Below are positions 1-8,118 of a stretch of 64,000 nt of DNA, one piece after another (position 1 is the first letter of the stretch; every line of letters starts with the position of its first letter). The notes below the pieces were generated by a model that did not search any database, was not told the origin of the DNA, and saw nothing but the letters and a program-made list of their open reading frames with translations. A program made the translations under genes and the position numbers. The stretch is from NCBI RefSeq assembly GCF_017357425.1, contig NZ_CP014572.1, positions 186,001-250,000 of the forward strand. Reading direction: 5' to 3'. The DNA is from Arthrobacter sp. D5-1 (GTDB lineage Bacteria; Actinomycetota; Actinomycetes; Actinomycetales; Micrococcaceae).

Positions 1-1
1 C

Positions 2-478
2 CTCCGTGCAGCAGCCGAGGATCTAACGTGGCGAAAAGGAAAGATTCACTCGCTCAGGCCGGTTTTCAGGGAGCTGGGCTTGCCCGCAGCGTTCGTCTAC
101 GAAGCGCTGGAGAGCACGCCAGGGCTCACAACGACGGAATTGGTCGTTCAGACAAAGCTGTCCAGAACTGCCGTGAGCGAAAGCCTCGAGGTCCTGGCAG
201 CTTGGAACATGATTTCCAGGAACGGCGCCCGAGCCTGGATGATCGTTGCCACGACCTCTCTCCAAGAGCTTGCAGAATGCTTCGGTGTGGTGGACGCTGT
301 AGCTGCCCAACTTCAGAGATATCGTATTGAACGAATCGTTTGGCGGGAGTGGCTCTCAAAGAACGTGAACACAGTCGCGGAGTTCCTCTCCCCCACGGAC
401 GATTACCCATGGGAAACCTTTGAAGGGCCACCAGATGAGTGGAGCCTAGCCGACATGGCCTTCACGAGAGCGACGTGA
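2..478 (+). CDS. C-terminal part of a replication-type winged-helix protein (5' end outside window)
   Basis: The frame is open from the left edge, so this is the tail of a longer gene. The visible about 158 residues contain a winged-helix-like segment (TTTELVVQTKLSRTAVSESL followed by a short wing) and an acidic, Trp-containing end. Similar tails occur on plasmid replication initiators or primase-like proteins of actinobacteria. The position directly ahead of a divergent-facing parAB operon fits a Rep role. No catalytic motif is visible, so the replication assignment is inference from the fold hint and neighbourhood. A TTG at 80 could serve as an internal start, but the upstream residues look coding. 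Confidence 0.5.
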   Translation, partial: LRAAAEDLTWRKGKIHSLRPVFRELGLPAAFVYEALESTPGLTTTELVVQTKLSRTAVSESLEVLAAWNMISRNGARAWMIVATTSLQELAECFGVVDAVAAQLQRYRIERIVWREWLSKNVNTVAEFLSPTDDYPWETFEGPPDEWSLADMAFTRAT

Positions 479-600
479 CGCAGGAATCGGCTCCTGTTCA
501 GGAAAACAAGACGGTAAAGCTACTCGTACCCCAGTATTTTCGCGCCATAAGGGACGCCATAAATTCCATTGGAATGCATACCATAATCGAAGCAGGATAG
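475..600 (+). CDS. Small 41-aa ORF translationally coupled to the replication-type gene
   Basis: A GTG start at 475 overlaps the preceding TGA stop (GTGA), the coupling arrangement used repeatedly in this window. The product is 41 residues with a hydrophobic/basic middle (KLLVPQYFRAIRDAI) and no signal peptide. I do not recognise a family. It may be a small plasmid copy-control or accessory protein, or chance. The overlap and residue make-up are the only support. Confidence 0.35.
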   Translation: MTQESAPVQENKTVKLLVPQYFRAIRDAINSIGMHTIIEAG

Positions 601-656
601 AAACGTAGGCCGGTCGGCAGAGCGGGTTGTCCCTTCCCTGGCGACCGGCCATGAAG

Positions 657-1346
657 CTAGTCTTTGAGATAGAGTCTGTAGACGGTGGAAACGAGTGCAC
701 TCCTAGACGGCGCATTGAACTCGACGACCTTCTCATCAAGCCAAGCAGTCTGATGCCCATCCAGTCGCACTTGGATCTGGATACCGGCTTCCCCGCGTCG
801 GCGAGGCACCCGGCGGGGCATGCCTGACAGCGACGGAGTAGTTTCAGGCCTGAACTCCTTAGCGATACTCGCTTCCGACACAGAGTCGAAGGCGTCCAGA
901 AGAAGATCTGCGTATGTTGTTCGCTGTGAGTGCAAGGCTTCTTTCACGGTGGCTAGGAGATCCGGGGCCAGATATACGCCCACATTGCGCAGGGCGCCCA
1001 AAACGACCTCGGAGGCTTTGGTACCTGAACTTGATGAGACGTCCTTGCGTTGACTCGTCGAGGCCTGGCTTGTTTTGGATGCTGGTTCTTGGGTCCGGTT
1101 CATTCCTTCGATCGCACCGACATGATCCGTAGACATGAATTCCGAGGAAGGAGCGGTTGATTCGGCCTCGGACTCCTGGGCTAGTTCGGGAACTACCGAA
1201 ATGCGCGTCGACTCCAGAGACCGGTCTGGAATTTCTGGCGTATCCGGAGCTTTCCGCCGCTTAGGGGCGAGGATTCCTTCGAGCTTCGCGCCGCGAGGTG
1301 CTGAGGGCGCGAATGCGCTTGCGAGGTTTGGCCGATTGCTGCTCAT
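657..1346 (-). CDS. parB: ParB-like plasmid partition protein (centromere-binding partner)
   Basis: The 229-aa product starts with ATG inside the last codons of parA (4-bp overlap), so the two are co-translated. The first about 120 residues are low-complexity, rich in Ser, Glu and Pro, with many basic residues at the extreme N terminus. The C-terminal about 100 residues (from VVLGALRNVGVYLAPDLL) form a helical, ribbon-helix-helix-like DNA-binding region ending in a Leu/Tyr-rich helix. No classical ParB nuclease/CTPase motif is visible, so it resembles the small non-canonical ParB partners of actinobacterial plasmids. It likely binds a site in the upstream intergenic region and recruits ParA. 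Confidence 0.7.
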   Translation of the reverse strand: MSSNRPNLASAFAPSAPRGAKLEGILAPKRRKAPDTPEIPDRSLESTRISVVPELAQESEAESTAPSSEFMSTDHVGAIEGMNRTQEPASKTSQASTSQRKDVSSSSGTKASEVVLGALRNVGVYLAPDLLATVKEALHSQRTTYADLLLDAFDSVSEASIAKEFRPETTPSLSGMPRRVPRRRGEAGIQIQVRLDGHQTAWLDEKVVEFNAPSRSALVSTVYRLYLKD

Positions 1347-2287
1347 ACGAGCTCCTCGCTTTCGATCGTGTTCAGTCGTGCCAGGATTTCGCCTGTCAGC
1401 TGCTCGAACTCTTCTGCCAGTCCCCCAGCATTACGGGAAAAGAAACCATCCGTGGGCTTCTCCCCCGCCCGGAGTGCCTTGAGGCGTTTCTTTTGAGCAT
1501 CCGTAACTGCTCCCTCAAGTTCGTGGAAAAGTAACCCCTTACGCCGGGCGTCTGCACTTGCACTTTCAAGACTACGGATCCTTGTTTCGAATACTGGGGC
1601 TACTTCTCCAAGCATCTCAGCGAGGGTGTCTCTTACACTGCGCTCAAGTCTCATCGACCGTGGTCCGACGCCAAAGAGCACAATGCCGGCTAGCTGCAGC
1701 GCTGGGTTCCGGTCCCGCACGGCCATGAACCGCCGTGCGATACGTTCTACCCCGTCAATGCTGGCGTCATCTGACTTCGTTGGAATCACGACGGCGCTTG
1801 AGATGGCGAATGCTCCCTCGACCAACACCCTCTCCCCCGGTGGGGTGTCAATCAGGATAAGGTCATAATCGTCGGCCAACGGCGCCAACACTGCGTAGAG
1901 CATGTCACCGAAGTCGGCTGCGTCCGAGCGACTGGAACGGGAAACCATTAGACCCTGGATGTCTTCTAGTTCTTGACCACCCGGTATAACGTCGAGGTTC
2001 TCTCGGACGTTGTGAAGTACAAGCGGAGTGGTGCCTGCGATCAACGCTTGGAACAGCTCGCGTCCGTTCTGTCGCTCATATCCAAGGTCCCTGGCCAGAT
2101 CTCCCTGCGGGTCCAGGTCCACCATTAGGACTCTTGAGCCTGCAAGCGCTACGTAGCCACCAACGTTGGCCGCGGTAGTAGTTTTGCCTACTCCCCCCTT
2201 GCCGTTGGCGAAAGAGATCACACGTTCAATTGCCCGTGCTCGATTCTGTGTGAAGTTTGCCGGTGCGTGTAGCGAAGATCGTGGCAT
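1343..2287 (-). CDS. parA: ParA family partition ATPase
   Basis: A 314-aa deviant Walker ATPase that positions plasmid copies before division. The N terminus carries the Walker A motif KGGVGKTTT around residues 30-38. It is followed by the Walker A-prime segment VLMVDLDPQGD and the Walker B segment DLILIDTPPG. The ATG at 2287 follows a GGAGA-type ribosome-binding site. The gene leads an operon with parB. Upstream lies about 700 bp of non-coding DNA with a perfect palindrome at 2432-2447 and two long repeats, probably the operator and centromere. Confidence 0.92.
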   Translation of the reverse strand: MPRSSLHAPANFTQNRARAIERVISFANGKGGVGKTTTAANVGGYVALAGSRVLMVDLDPQGDLARDLGYERQNGRELFQALIAGTTPLVLHNVRENLDVIPGGQELEDIQGLMVSRSSRSDAADFGDMLYAVLAPLADDYDLILIDTPPGERVLVEGAFAISSAVVIPTKSDDASIDGVERIARRFMAVRDRNPALQLAGIVLFGVGPRSMRLERSVRDTLAEMLGEVAPVFETRIRSLESASADARRKGLLFHELEGAVTDAQKKRLKALRAGEKPTDGFFSRNAGGLAEEFEQLTGEILARLNTIESEELV

Positions 2288-2431
2288 TTGTTCTAACTCT
2301 CCTACTGGTCTGGCACTCTGCCTTCCACTCTATGGGTTGCACCCTGTTCGGCAGGGCAGTGACACACGCGTTTTACCCAGTCTGTCGTTCGGTTGTTGCT
2401 CCTGCGATGTCAAAAGCTAGCAGCACTACCT

Positions 2432-2447
2432 TGCATCACGTGATGCA
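2432..2447. promoter_or_regulatory. Perfect 16-bp palindrome upstream of parA
   Basis: TGCATCACGTGATGCA is its own reverse complement. It lies about 145 bp upstream of the parA start in otherwise AT-richer intergenic DNA. An operator for ParA/ParB autoregulation or a partition site is plausible; function is inferred from position only. Confidence 0.5.
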
Positions 2448-2667
2448 CTCCGTACTCTTACTCATTTTGTGCAACGTGGATTTATAAATGGATTCTTTAG
2501 TTGCACGACAAGCTGGTAAATCTATTCAGTTTTATGCTGTTTTTTCGGTGGGATGACATGCCGTAGAACTCGTTTTAGGGTCATCTATAGATCCCATTGC
2601 TCACCGCATAGGTTGCTGGCTGACACTAACACTTTATTTAACTGCAAGTATTTACGTTCGAGGAAAA

Positions 2668-2710
2668 GCGAGGGTTCCCATAAGAATTATGGCAGTCGTT
2701 ATGGCATGAC
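2668..2710 (+). repeat. Partition-locus repeat, copy 1
   Basis: The copy reads GCGAG, two bases, TTCCCATA, four bases, TTATGGCA, four bases, TTATGGCAT, then an RAC end. The same layout recurs 195 bp downstream with different spacer bases, so the constant blocks are under constraint. CCATA is the inverse of TATGG, giving one inverted and two direct half-sites. It is a candidate centromere (parS) or iteron. Confidence 0.55.
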
Positions 2711-2826
2711 TGCTCATGTACACCCGGATGGCCTGCCAGGCTACGTAGTCAGTAAGGCCGCTTCGGGTGCCAGGAAGAGAGGTCTGACTCCCTAGAGACG
2801 ATCCAGATCAGTCGATGGGCAAGGCA

Positions 2827-2917
2827 GGCCCCCGATTAGTCTGAACCTCGCTCAGGCGCGAGGCGAGCATTCCCATAGTCTTTATGGCACGTGTTATGGC
2901 ATAACGGATCGGGGGCC
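2827..2917 (+). repeat. Partition-locus repeat, copy 2, enclosed by a 10-bp inverted repeat
   Basis: Positions 2863-2905 repeat the block order of copy 1, with TTATGGCA at 2882-2889 and TTATGGCAT at 2894-2902. This copy sits inside perfect inverted arms, GGCCCCCGAT at 2827-2836 and ATCGGGGGCC at 2908-2917. The region 2288-2993 contains no gene. Confidence 0.55.
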
Positions 2918-2993
2918 GCTTTTCCATACCTGCCCATTAATTCTTGGGTAGTGAAAGACAGCCGTCTTCTCTCTGTGAGGATCCAACTTGGAC

Positions 2994-3524
2994 TCAGGGG
3001 TCCGTCTTTCCCCATCTGGCGTGAGCCGACTGCCGGGTGATTTCCAGAGTGGAAGCAATTGCGGACCAAGGAAGTCCCACGGCGCGACTCTTGCTCACAG
3101 CGTTGTCCAGCCTTGCTTTGGCCGTTCGAATAGACCTTTGGGCAGCCAGCAATTCATCGATGACCGACGACGCTTCAGCGTGAGCCCGCCACTCCACCTT
3201 CATGGCATCTTCGGCGGCGACCGGGGGAGTGGCGAATCCCAGGAATGGAACGTAAGCTCTGTGATCAGCCAGATTCGCTTCCGACTTGGTCGCGACTCTC
3301 GTCCAGAACCTGCCCTTCCACCCGCAATTGCAGGACGCCTGCCATCCAACAACATGGTCGTCATCGATAACTTCATGGTCGCGCTTTTCGGCGTCTCTTG
3401 GAAACCTTCCGGTGATGCCTGAAACGAGAAGGCCAGATTCTCCCACTTCATGGGACAGACGTCCGTCTGGCGCGACCATGGAGGCCGTACCCTCGTGGCG
3501 GCCATCGCCTAAGTCCCACTGCAC
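2994..3524 (-). CDS. CxCGWxG / helix-turn-helix protein, paralogue A
   Basis: A 176-aa protein of unknown family. The N-terminal half has a GxVAPDGRLS-like strand region, GITGRFP, and a Cys pair CNCGWKG (around residues 67-73) that could bind metal. The C terminus is a clear helix-turn-helix (PWSAIASTLEITRQSAHARW). The protein at 6527-7054 aligns along its whole length. GTG at 3524 is chosen because an AGGAG lies eight bases upstream and the N terminus then matches the paralogue. A perfect palindrome sits 27 bp upstream of the start, so it is probably an autoregulated DNA-binding protein. Its effector is unknown. Confidence 0.75.
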   Translation of the reverse strand: MQWDLGDGRHEGTASMVAPDGRLSHEVGESGLLVSGITGRFPRDAEKRDHEVIDDDHVVGWQASCNCGWKGRFWTRVATKSEANLADHRAYVPFLGFATPPVAAEDAMKVEWRAHAEASSVIDELLAAQRSIRTAKARLDNAVSKSRAVGLPWSAIASTLEITRQSAHARWGKTDP

Positions 3525-3550
3525 TGCATGTTCTCCTACTGTTGCTTGCG

Positions 3551-3566
3551 GTCAGGATATCCTGAC
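3551..3566. promoter_or_regulatory. Operator-like palindrome upstream of paralogue A
   Basis: GTCAGGATATCCTGAC is a perfect palindrome 27 bp upstream of the 2994-3524 gene. The same half-sites (GTCAGG, four bases, CCTGAC) lie directly upstream of paralogue B at 6495-6510, which strongly suggests a shared binding site for these HTH proteins. Confidence 0.7.
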
Positions 3567-3611
3567 AGCGACCCAAGTCTTCTCGGCGCAACGCGGGCGG
3601 ACTGTTGTCTT

Positions 3612-3629
3612 GGAAATCTAAAGATTTCC
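3612..3629. repeat. Stem-loop upstream of the resolvase gene (possible res subsite)
   Basis: GGAAATC, four bases, GATTTCC forms a perfect 7-bp dyad about 130 bp before the resolvase start. The octamer GAAACGTC then occurs twice between the dyad and the gene. Serine resolvases act at dyad subsites next to their own gene, so this interval is a candidate res site. It is unproven. Confidence 0.35.
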
Positions 3630-3756
3630 GAGACAGCCGTAGATGCCGGGAAACGTCATCGATGAATGCCGGAAACTCAGGACGCGCTTTGTCTCTTAAA
3701 GATGCCTCACCGTGAAACGTCTTAGTTCCGCTAGGTAGGGGTATTTTCAAGGCAGA

Positions 3757-4380
3757 ATGAGGCGCATGAGATTACTGGGGTACACGAGGGTAAGCACGGC
3801 GTCCCAGGATGCGCAGCTGCAGCTGGACTCGCTCACCGCCTCGGGTGTGCAACGACGTGACATCTTCTCTGATGTGACTTCCGGCAGCAAGAACGCAAGG
3901 GAACGGCCGGGGATGAAGAAACTCCTTGAGTACGCTCAGACTGGAGACACTGTGGTGGTGTGGCGGGTCGATCGTTTGGGGCGTTCCTTGGTGGATGTAT
4001 TGAACACGGTGGATTTGCTGCGCGACAGGGGAGTGGAGCTCCGCTCGATCTCTGATGGCATCGACCCGGCAACCACTACGGGCCGGCTGATGCTGAATAT
4101 GCTGGCCACTTTGGCGGAATACGAACGCGAACTGATCACCGAGCGGGTGAATGCCGGCATTGCCGCTGCCCGGGCCGGGGGGACGAGGTTCGGCCGGCCA
4201 GTGATGGACCCTGCGGTTGTGGCCGACAAGCTGGCCATCGTCAAGGAGGCCCGGGCGAAGGGTAAAACAGCTGCAGAAGCCGCTGGCCTGGTGGGGTGGA
4301 GCCGGGCGACCCTCTATCGTCACCAGCAAACAATCCAGATTGAGGCAGCTATAGCCGCGAGTGACGGGGCAGTTCGGTGA
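3757..4380 (+). CDS. Serine resolvase/invertase
   Basis: A 207-aa small serine recombinase. The N-terminal catalytic motif YTRVS places the nucleophile at Ser13. The conserved VWRVDRLGRSL block (arginines around 70-80) and the E-helix (TLAEYERELITERV) follow. The C-terminal helix-turn-helix (TAAEAAGLVGWSRATLYRH) binds the recombination site. Length is normal for the family. On plasmids such enzymes resolve multimers or belong to Tn3-like elements; no transposase is adjacent, so multimer resolution beside parAB is the likelier job. A broken relative lies at about 27294-27575. Confidence 0.93.
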   Translation: MRRMRLLGYTRVSTASQDAQLQLDSLTASGVQRRDIFSDVTSGSKNARERPGMKKLLEYAQTGDTVVVWRVDRLGRSLVDVLNTVDLLRDRGVELRSISDGIDPATTTGRLMLNMLATLAEYERELITERVNAGIAAARAGGTRFGRPVMDPAVVADKLAIVKEARAKGKTAAEAAGLVGWSRATLYRHQQTIQIEAAIAASDGAVR

Positions 4381-4892
4381 CTCTCTGGGAAGAAAGGGCT
4401 CGGATGCAAGCGTTGGAAGACGCGATGGTTCCTGCGGTGACCGCAGCACTGCTTGTCGTCCTGCTGGTATGTCTGCTCTGTCTGGTTTTTCCCGCTCTCC
4501 CGGGTGCAGTCGCGACCAACTGGCGCCGCTACATCGGCAGAGCGCGTTTCGTCCGCACCGCACGCGGGGCGCTTGCACCTCCCTTAGAGGTGGCGGCAGT
4601 TGGCGCCGGAATTGAAGTCCGCCGCCCTCATGGACAGATCTCACTAGTCGTTCTTCCGAACAGGCACGCCACCCAGGTCCTTGCCCTTCTCGGGGGCGCC
4701 GATGAAATCAGAATCGACGGCGGGCAAGTATGGCGAGCAGTTCCGCCGCGCAGCAGAAGGGCTCTCTGGGACGTCGTCAATGAATACCGTCACCGGGAAT
4801 GGGAAGAACAGGAAAGAACCACGCAGGAGCAACGTTTACGGTTGGTCCAGCACTCCAACGACGAGCTGCGGAGGCGGGCAGGACTCAGCTAA
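4377..4892 (+). CDS. Membrane-anchored hypothetical protein coupled to the resolvase
   Basis: The GTG start overlaps the resolvase stop (GTGA). The 171-aa product has one hydrophobic segment near residues 18-45 (VTAALLVVLLVCLLCLVFPAL). It then has a basic soluble part and a charged, probably coiled C-terminal helix (REWEEQERTTQEQRLRLVQ). I recognise no family. The topology suggests a single-pass protein with a cytoplasmic tail. Coupling implies co-expression with the resolvase, not necessarily a shared function. Confidence 0.6.
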   Translation: MTLWEERARMQALEDAMVPAVTAALLVVLLVCLLCLVFPALPGAVATNWRRYIGRARFVRTARGALAPPLEVAAVGAGIEVRRPHGQISLVVLPNRHATQVLALLGGADEIRIDGGQVWRAVPPRSRRALWDVVNEYRHREWEEQERTTQEQRLRLVQHSNDELRRRAGLS

Positions 4893-5488
4893 CCGACGCA
4901 GGGTATGTCCCCGGAAGGCTCAACTTTGCCTAGGTTGGTCGGATCTTGGAGCCCAGCAGGGCCTGGGCTCGTGGTTTCAAATTCGCAGAAGACGGCGGCG
5001 TTGAATGTAGTGGCCGAAACGTGCGGGCGGCACGCCAGCGCCGGTGAGGTGCAGTAGACCACCTCCGCTGCACAAGGCTGTGCCCATTGTCCGCTCACCA
5101 GTGGTGGGACGAAGAACTCAAGGTGAGGGTGGGCTTTGGGTGCAGGCGGTCAGGTGGGTCCCATCGTCCACCTGGGTGCGGGAAAAGCCCGAAGGGTTGA
5201 GCTTTTGCCGTGCCCCTGTGGGCGAGGGGCAAGTAACCTCGCCGAGGAAGCACCGAAAGTACTCGTTCAGCATCAGCAAGCAACCGACAAATAAATGAAA
5301 CCTGTGTCCGCCGTCATGGCCTATGATCTTTTCAGGCGGGTACGCGAGTTATCCGATGGCAGGGATCACCGACTGGATCCCTGACTGTGAAAGAGCTTGG
5401 CTCTGACTCGTGGCGCTGTAGCTGTGTTTGTTGTGCGCGTGTCATGTTGCCAGTAATCCCGAGTCGGCGGGGTCTACGAAGGAGCATC
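4893..5488. other. Intergenic stretch with short hairpins, no gene recognised
   Basis: About 600 bp without a convincing gene. Several short GC-rich inverted repeats are present (for example GAGGTG against CACCTC near 5045-5065). No known riboswitch core or tRNA was recognised. A leader for the gene at 5489 is possible. Confidence 0.4.
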
Positions 5489-6367
5489 ATGCCAGCGTCC
5501 CGGATTGCCCACATCGCCAGAATCCAATCGAAAGCCACCGGTCACAGCTACAACGCTGTTCTCCACCAACTAGTCGAGCGCAATCCCAGCTCGGGGCTAT
5601 TGCCTGCTATTCCCTCCCCGGCACAGCAGGAACTGGAGGCCTTGTTCATCAACAAGCTGGAAACCATGTATGTCGAACGCAGCGAAAAGGCTTGGAATCG
5701 GCTTAATTTTGGCGTCAAGCGCCTTCACGCCGAAACCAAGCAGTTGACCGTCTTCCTTAGCCCGTCAACCAGCCTGACGCATCTCGCCGTCCAGGTTCTA
5801 CCTGTGATCACCTCACCGGGCGCCGGCGCTGAGGTCCACGGGATCCCTGGACTTCGCGCTACCGCACATCCTTTGGGGCTCTGTCTCTATCGTCCCGGAA
5901 TTGACGCAAGGATTGTCCTCGCTGGAATTACCGCGGAAGAGTTCGAACAAGCTCACCATGCGGGCTTTAGTGTGCCGCACAGCCAGGTGCGTTGCGCCGC
6001 CACGGCCATGCCTGATGAGTGGGCAATGGAGGAGCGCACGTTTGCGGCCTACTACGGTTCCACTCTTGGCGCTGCCTCTACCGTTGAAAGTGCCTTGCTT
6101 CGCCGTATCTGCCTCTTTGGCGTCCAAAATCCCAAGTCGGTGCGAACCTGGCACAACCTTCCGGGTGGAATTTGCGTCGAGCTCTCCTTTGAGGCGTTCT
6201 CCTTGGACCAGTTTGACGAGCTGCTGGCCATGCTTACCTCGCCATACCTAAACCCACCAATGGCTCTGCAATCGCGGCACTACAACATTGAGGACAACTG
6301 GGGCAGGATTACCCTCAGCTGCGCGGGAACGGAACAGGAAATCGAGATCCGTACAACACTGAGGTAG
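5489..6367 (+). CDS. Hypothetical plasmid protein, 292 aa
   Basis: The ATG at 5489 is preferred over an upstream in-frame start at 5387 because AAGGAG lies just upstream. The protein begins with a basic RHH- or HTH-like segment (RIAHIARIQSKATGHSYNAVLHQLVER). A mixed alpha/beta body follows, with no transmembrane segments or signal peptide. I see no catalytic motif and do not recognise the family. It stands alone between the coupled resolvase pair and paralogue B. Function unknown. Confidence 0.65.
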   Translation: MPASRIAHIARIQSKATGHSYNAVLHQLVERNPSSGLLPAIPSPAQQELEALFINKLETMYVERSEKAWNRLNFGVKRLHAETKQLTVFLSPSTSLTHLAVQVLPVITSPGAGAEVHGIPGLRATAHPLGLCLYRPGIDARIVLAGITAEEFEQAHHAGFSVPHSQVRCAATAMPDEWAMEERTFAAYYGSTLGAASTVESALLRRICLFGVQNPKSVRTWHNLPGGICVELSFEAFSLDQFDELLAMLTSPYLNPPMALQSRHYNIEDNWGRITLSCAGTEQEIEIRTTLR

Positions 6368-6489
6368 CCCCTAGAGGCCAGCCAACCAACGGGAACGGAT
6401 ACTCATCTCCCGTTTATAGTCCGGGTCGCCGCGTTCATTGGTGGAGTCAACTGGACGGCTCTGGTTATTGTCTGTGGTCCCTGAAAGAC

Positions 6490-6515
6490 TTCCTGTCAGG
6501 AAACCCTGACAGGAA
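6490..6515. promoter_or_regulatory. Operator-like inverted repeat overlapping the ribosome-binding region of paralogue B
   Basis: Eleven-base arms, TTCCTGTCAGG and CCTGACAGGAA, are separated by four bases. The right arm runs into the AGGAAGG ribosome-binding sequence, 11 bp before the ATG at 6527, so a bound protein would also block translation initiation. The core matches the palindrome at 3551-3566. Confidence 0.72.
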
Positions 6516-6526
6516 GGTGTACGCGC

Positions 6527-7054
6527 ATGGGATGGACATCCAACGACTACAACCATGAGGGCTGGGTGGCTTTTGTCGCACCCGACGGGCGGCTCTCAGG
6601 GAGTTCGACCGGAGCAGGAGTACTTTTCCACGGGATCACCGGCGAATACCCGCATGCAGGGGAATTCAATCCTGATGAGGAGATCGTTCCTAACGACCTG
6701 ATCATGAGCTGGCGCGGCGCCTGCACATGCGGCTGGCAAGGAGAGCTGTGGCAAAGAGTTCCTACGGCTGCCGACGCTGACCTTGCTACCCGCAAGGAGT
6801 ACGTTCCAAGCGGCGAGTTTGCCGACGTTTCGGGCGAGGTGGAGGAAGCCGTCCGAGAGGAATGGCTCGTCCATATCGCACCGTCTGAGGCGATCCTCGG
6901 TGTTGAGGCAGCTGCGAAGGAGCACCGACAGGCCGGACTCCGCTTGGATAAGACTGTCGCGGCCGCGAAGGCAGCCGGTGCCTCCTGGACCGACATTGGC
7001 CGGGCCGCTGGGATCAGCCGCCAAGCTGCGCACGAACGCTGGGCCGCGAAGTAA
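6527..7054 (+). CDS. CxCGWxG / helix-turn-helix protein, paralogue B
   Basis: A 175-aa protein collinear with the 2994-3524 product. They share VAPDGRLS, GITG(E/R)(Y/F)P, the CTCGWQG Cys pair, and a C-terminal HTH (SWTDIGRAAGISRQAAHERW). ATG at 6527 follows AGGAAGG, itself part of a long inverted repeat. The two genes lie on opposite strands 3.5 kb apart, flanking the resolvase and two unknown genes. The HTH and shared operators indicate DNA-binding regulators that control themselves or each other; the paired Cys may sense metal or redox state. No family name is known to me. Confidence 0.77.
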   Translation: MGWTSNDYNHEGWVAFVAPDGRLSGSSTGAGVLFHGITGEYPHAGEFNPDEEIVPNDLIMSWRGACTCGWQGELWQRVPTAADADLATRKEYVPSGEFADVSGEVEEAVREEWLVHIAPSEAILGVEAAAKEHRQAGLRLDKTVAAAKAAGASWTDIGRAAGISRQAAHERWAAK

Positions 7055-7076
7055 CCCTGCACGGTGTCGTCCGGAT

Positions 7077-7439
7077 CTAGGGTGGGCAGTTCCATTCGGG
7101 CAGACGTGCGTTGAGTTCCCTGATGCGGTGAGGGTATTGGCGCTTCTTTGCATGGAGCCGTTGTCTGGCGACCCAACCGGCCAGTGCCCGTTCTTTGGGG
7201 TCCCAGGCGCTGCGGTGCGGGTGCCTTCCGTTCTCCTTGACCCATTCGATATAGTCGGTGGCCCGCTTTTGCCAGTGGCGTTCGACGTTGAGCGAGATGC
7301 CGTCCAGCCACCCGGGGAAGGACGCATCGAGCGTCTGAATAGCTTCTTTGGCGAGCGGGCCGCGCCTCTTGAAGCCGTCATCTGGTAGCGGCCCATTATC
7401 TCCAGCAGCGATGACACGGGCACAGTATCGCACCGGCAA
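7077..7439 (-). CDS. Helicase-associated (HA) domain protein, possibly 5'-truncated
   Basis: The C-terminal about 70 residues match the helicase-associated domain pattern: a W-x4-D-Y-I-E-W-V-K-E-NGRHP block, then aromatic and basic residues (LAGWVARQRLHAKKRQYPHRIREL). HA domains are usually tandem at the end of actinobacterial helicases; here only one is present. The TTG at 7439 is the only start available. The frame stays protein-like up to a stop at 7539-7541 (FGTPNHNASRIRHFKETLHP), so the true 5' end may have been lost. It runs convergent with paralogue B. Confidence 0.5.
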   Translation of the reverse strand: MPVRYCARVIAAGDNGPLPDDGFKRRGPLAKEAIQTLDASFPGWLDGISLNVERHWQKRATDYIEWVKENGRHPHRSAWDPKERALAGWVARQRLHAKKRQYPHRIRELNARLPEWNCPP

Positions 7440-7495
7440 GTCACGAGGATGCAGAGTTTCCTTAAAATGTCGTATGCGGCTGGCATTATGGTTCG

Positions 7496-8074
7496 GTGTT
7501 CCAAAAACTCGCCAGTGAACTGGTCCAAACTGTTTCTTTCAACATGCAGCTCGCGAAACTCCAACTCGACGGTTACGGTCGACGTCGGTTCCGCGCAGGG
7601 TTCGACTCCGGGTACAGCATTGGGCGTGATCATGGTTCCCGGGGACTGACGAAATCCTCGAAACCAGGGCTTGCTGGTCATCCGCAGTCGGAGATTGACG
7701 GCATTGAGGTCGACCATTTGATGGCACCCTTACTTCGAGCACTTTGGGATTTGGGGCTGGAGACGCAGTTTTCGTGCCAGGGAGACGCTGACCACTACAC
7801 CGCCCACGAGCCCTTACTGAACTTCAACCGTTCCCAAATCGTATTTGCCGACTACGACCAGGCGTGCAAGTTCGTGCGGAAAACGATGGAACTGATGGAC
7901 AGTGCCGCCTACAGTGAGGGAGGAATTGACATCACAACGATGGACCCGATGGATGGCGCCGCTTTTCGCGCGGCAGTATGGTTCCCTCCGCAGCTTCTCG
8001 AGCCCATCACAAGGCAGTGGGTGGAGTTCGAAAGAACCGTACCTTTGGCTGATGGGCAGCTTCCCCGGGGCTGA
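7496..8074 (+). CDS. Hypothetical protein, 192 aa
   Basis: A soluble acidic protein with GTG at 7496 or ATG at 7544 as possible starts. The central part (HLMAPLLRALWDLGLETQFSCQGD) reads like a small alpha/beta fold with a conserved-looking FSCQGD turn. A later segment carries DYDQACKFVRKTMELM. I do not recognise a family or catalytic motif. The start overlaps the upstream open frame of the opposite-strand HA-domain gene. Function unknown. Confidence 0.6.
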   Translation: MFQKLASELVQTVSFNMQLAKLQLDGYGRRRFRAGFDSGYSIGRDHGSRGLTKSSKPGLAGHPQSEIDGIEVDHLMAPLLRALWDLGLETQFSCQGDADHYTAHEPLLNFNRSQIVFADYDQACKFVRKTMELMDSAAYSEGGIDITTMDPMDGAAFRAAVWFPPQLLEPITRQWVEFERTVPLADGQLPRG

Positions 8075-8118
8075 GCTGGCGCAAGAAGGCTAGATCTCAT
8101 CTCACCTGAAGGATCTGA

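Noticed and set aside
4893..5488. Possible riboswitch or structured RNA
   Set aside because: Several hairpins exist but no conserved core of a known riboswitch class could be matched by eye.
6596..7717. A 373-codon minus-strand frame
   Set aside because: It lies antisense over paralogue B and over the 7496-8074 gene, with no recognisable domain and biased Arg/Ser/Pro composition.
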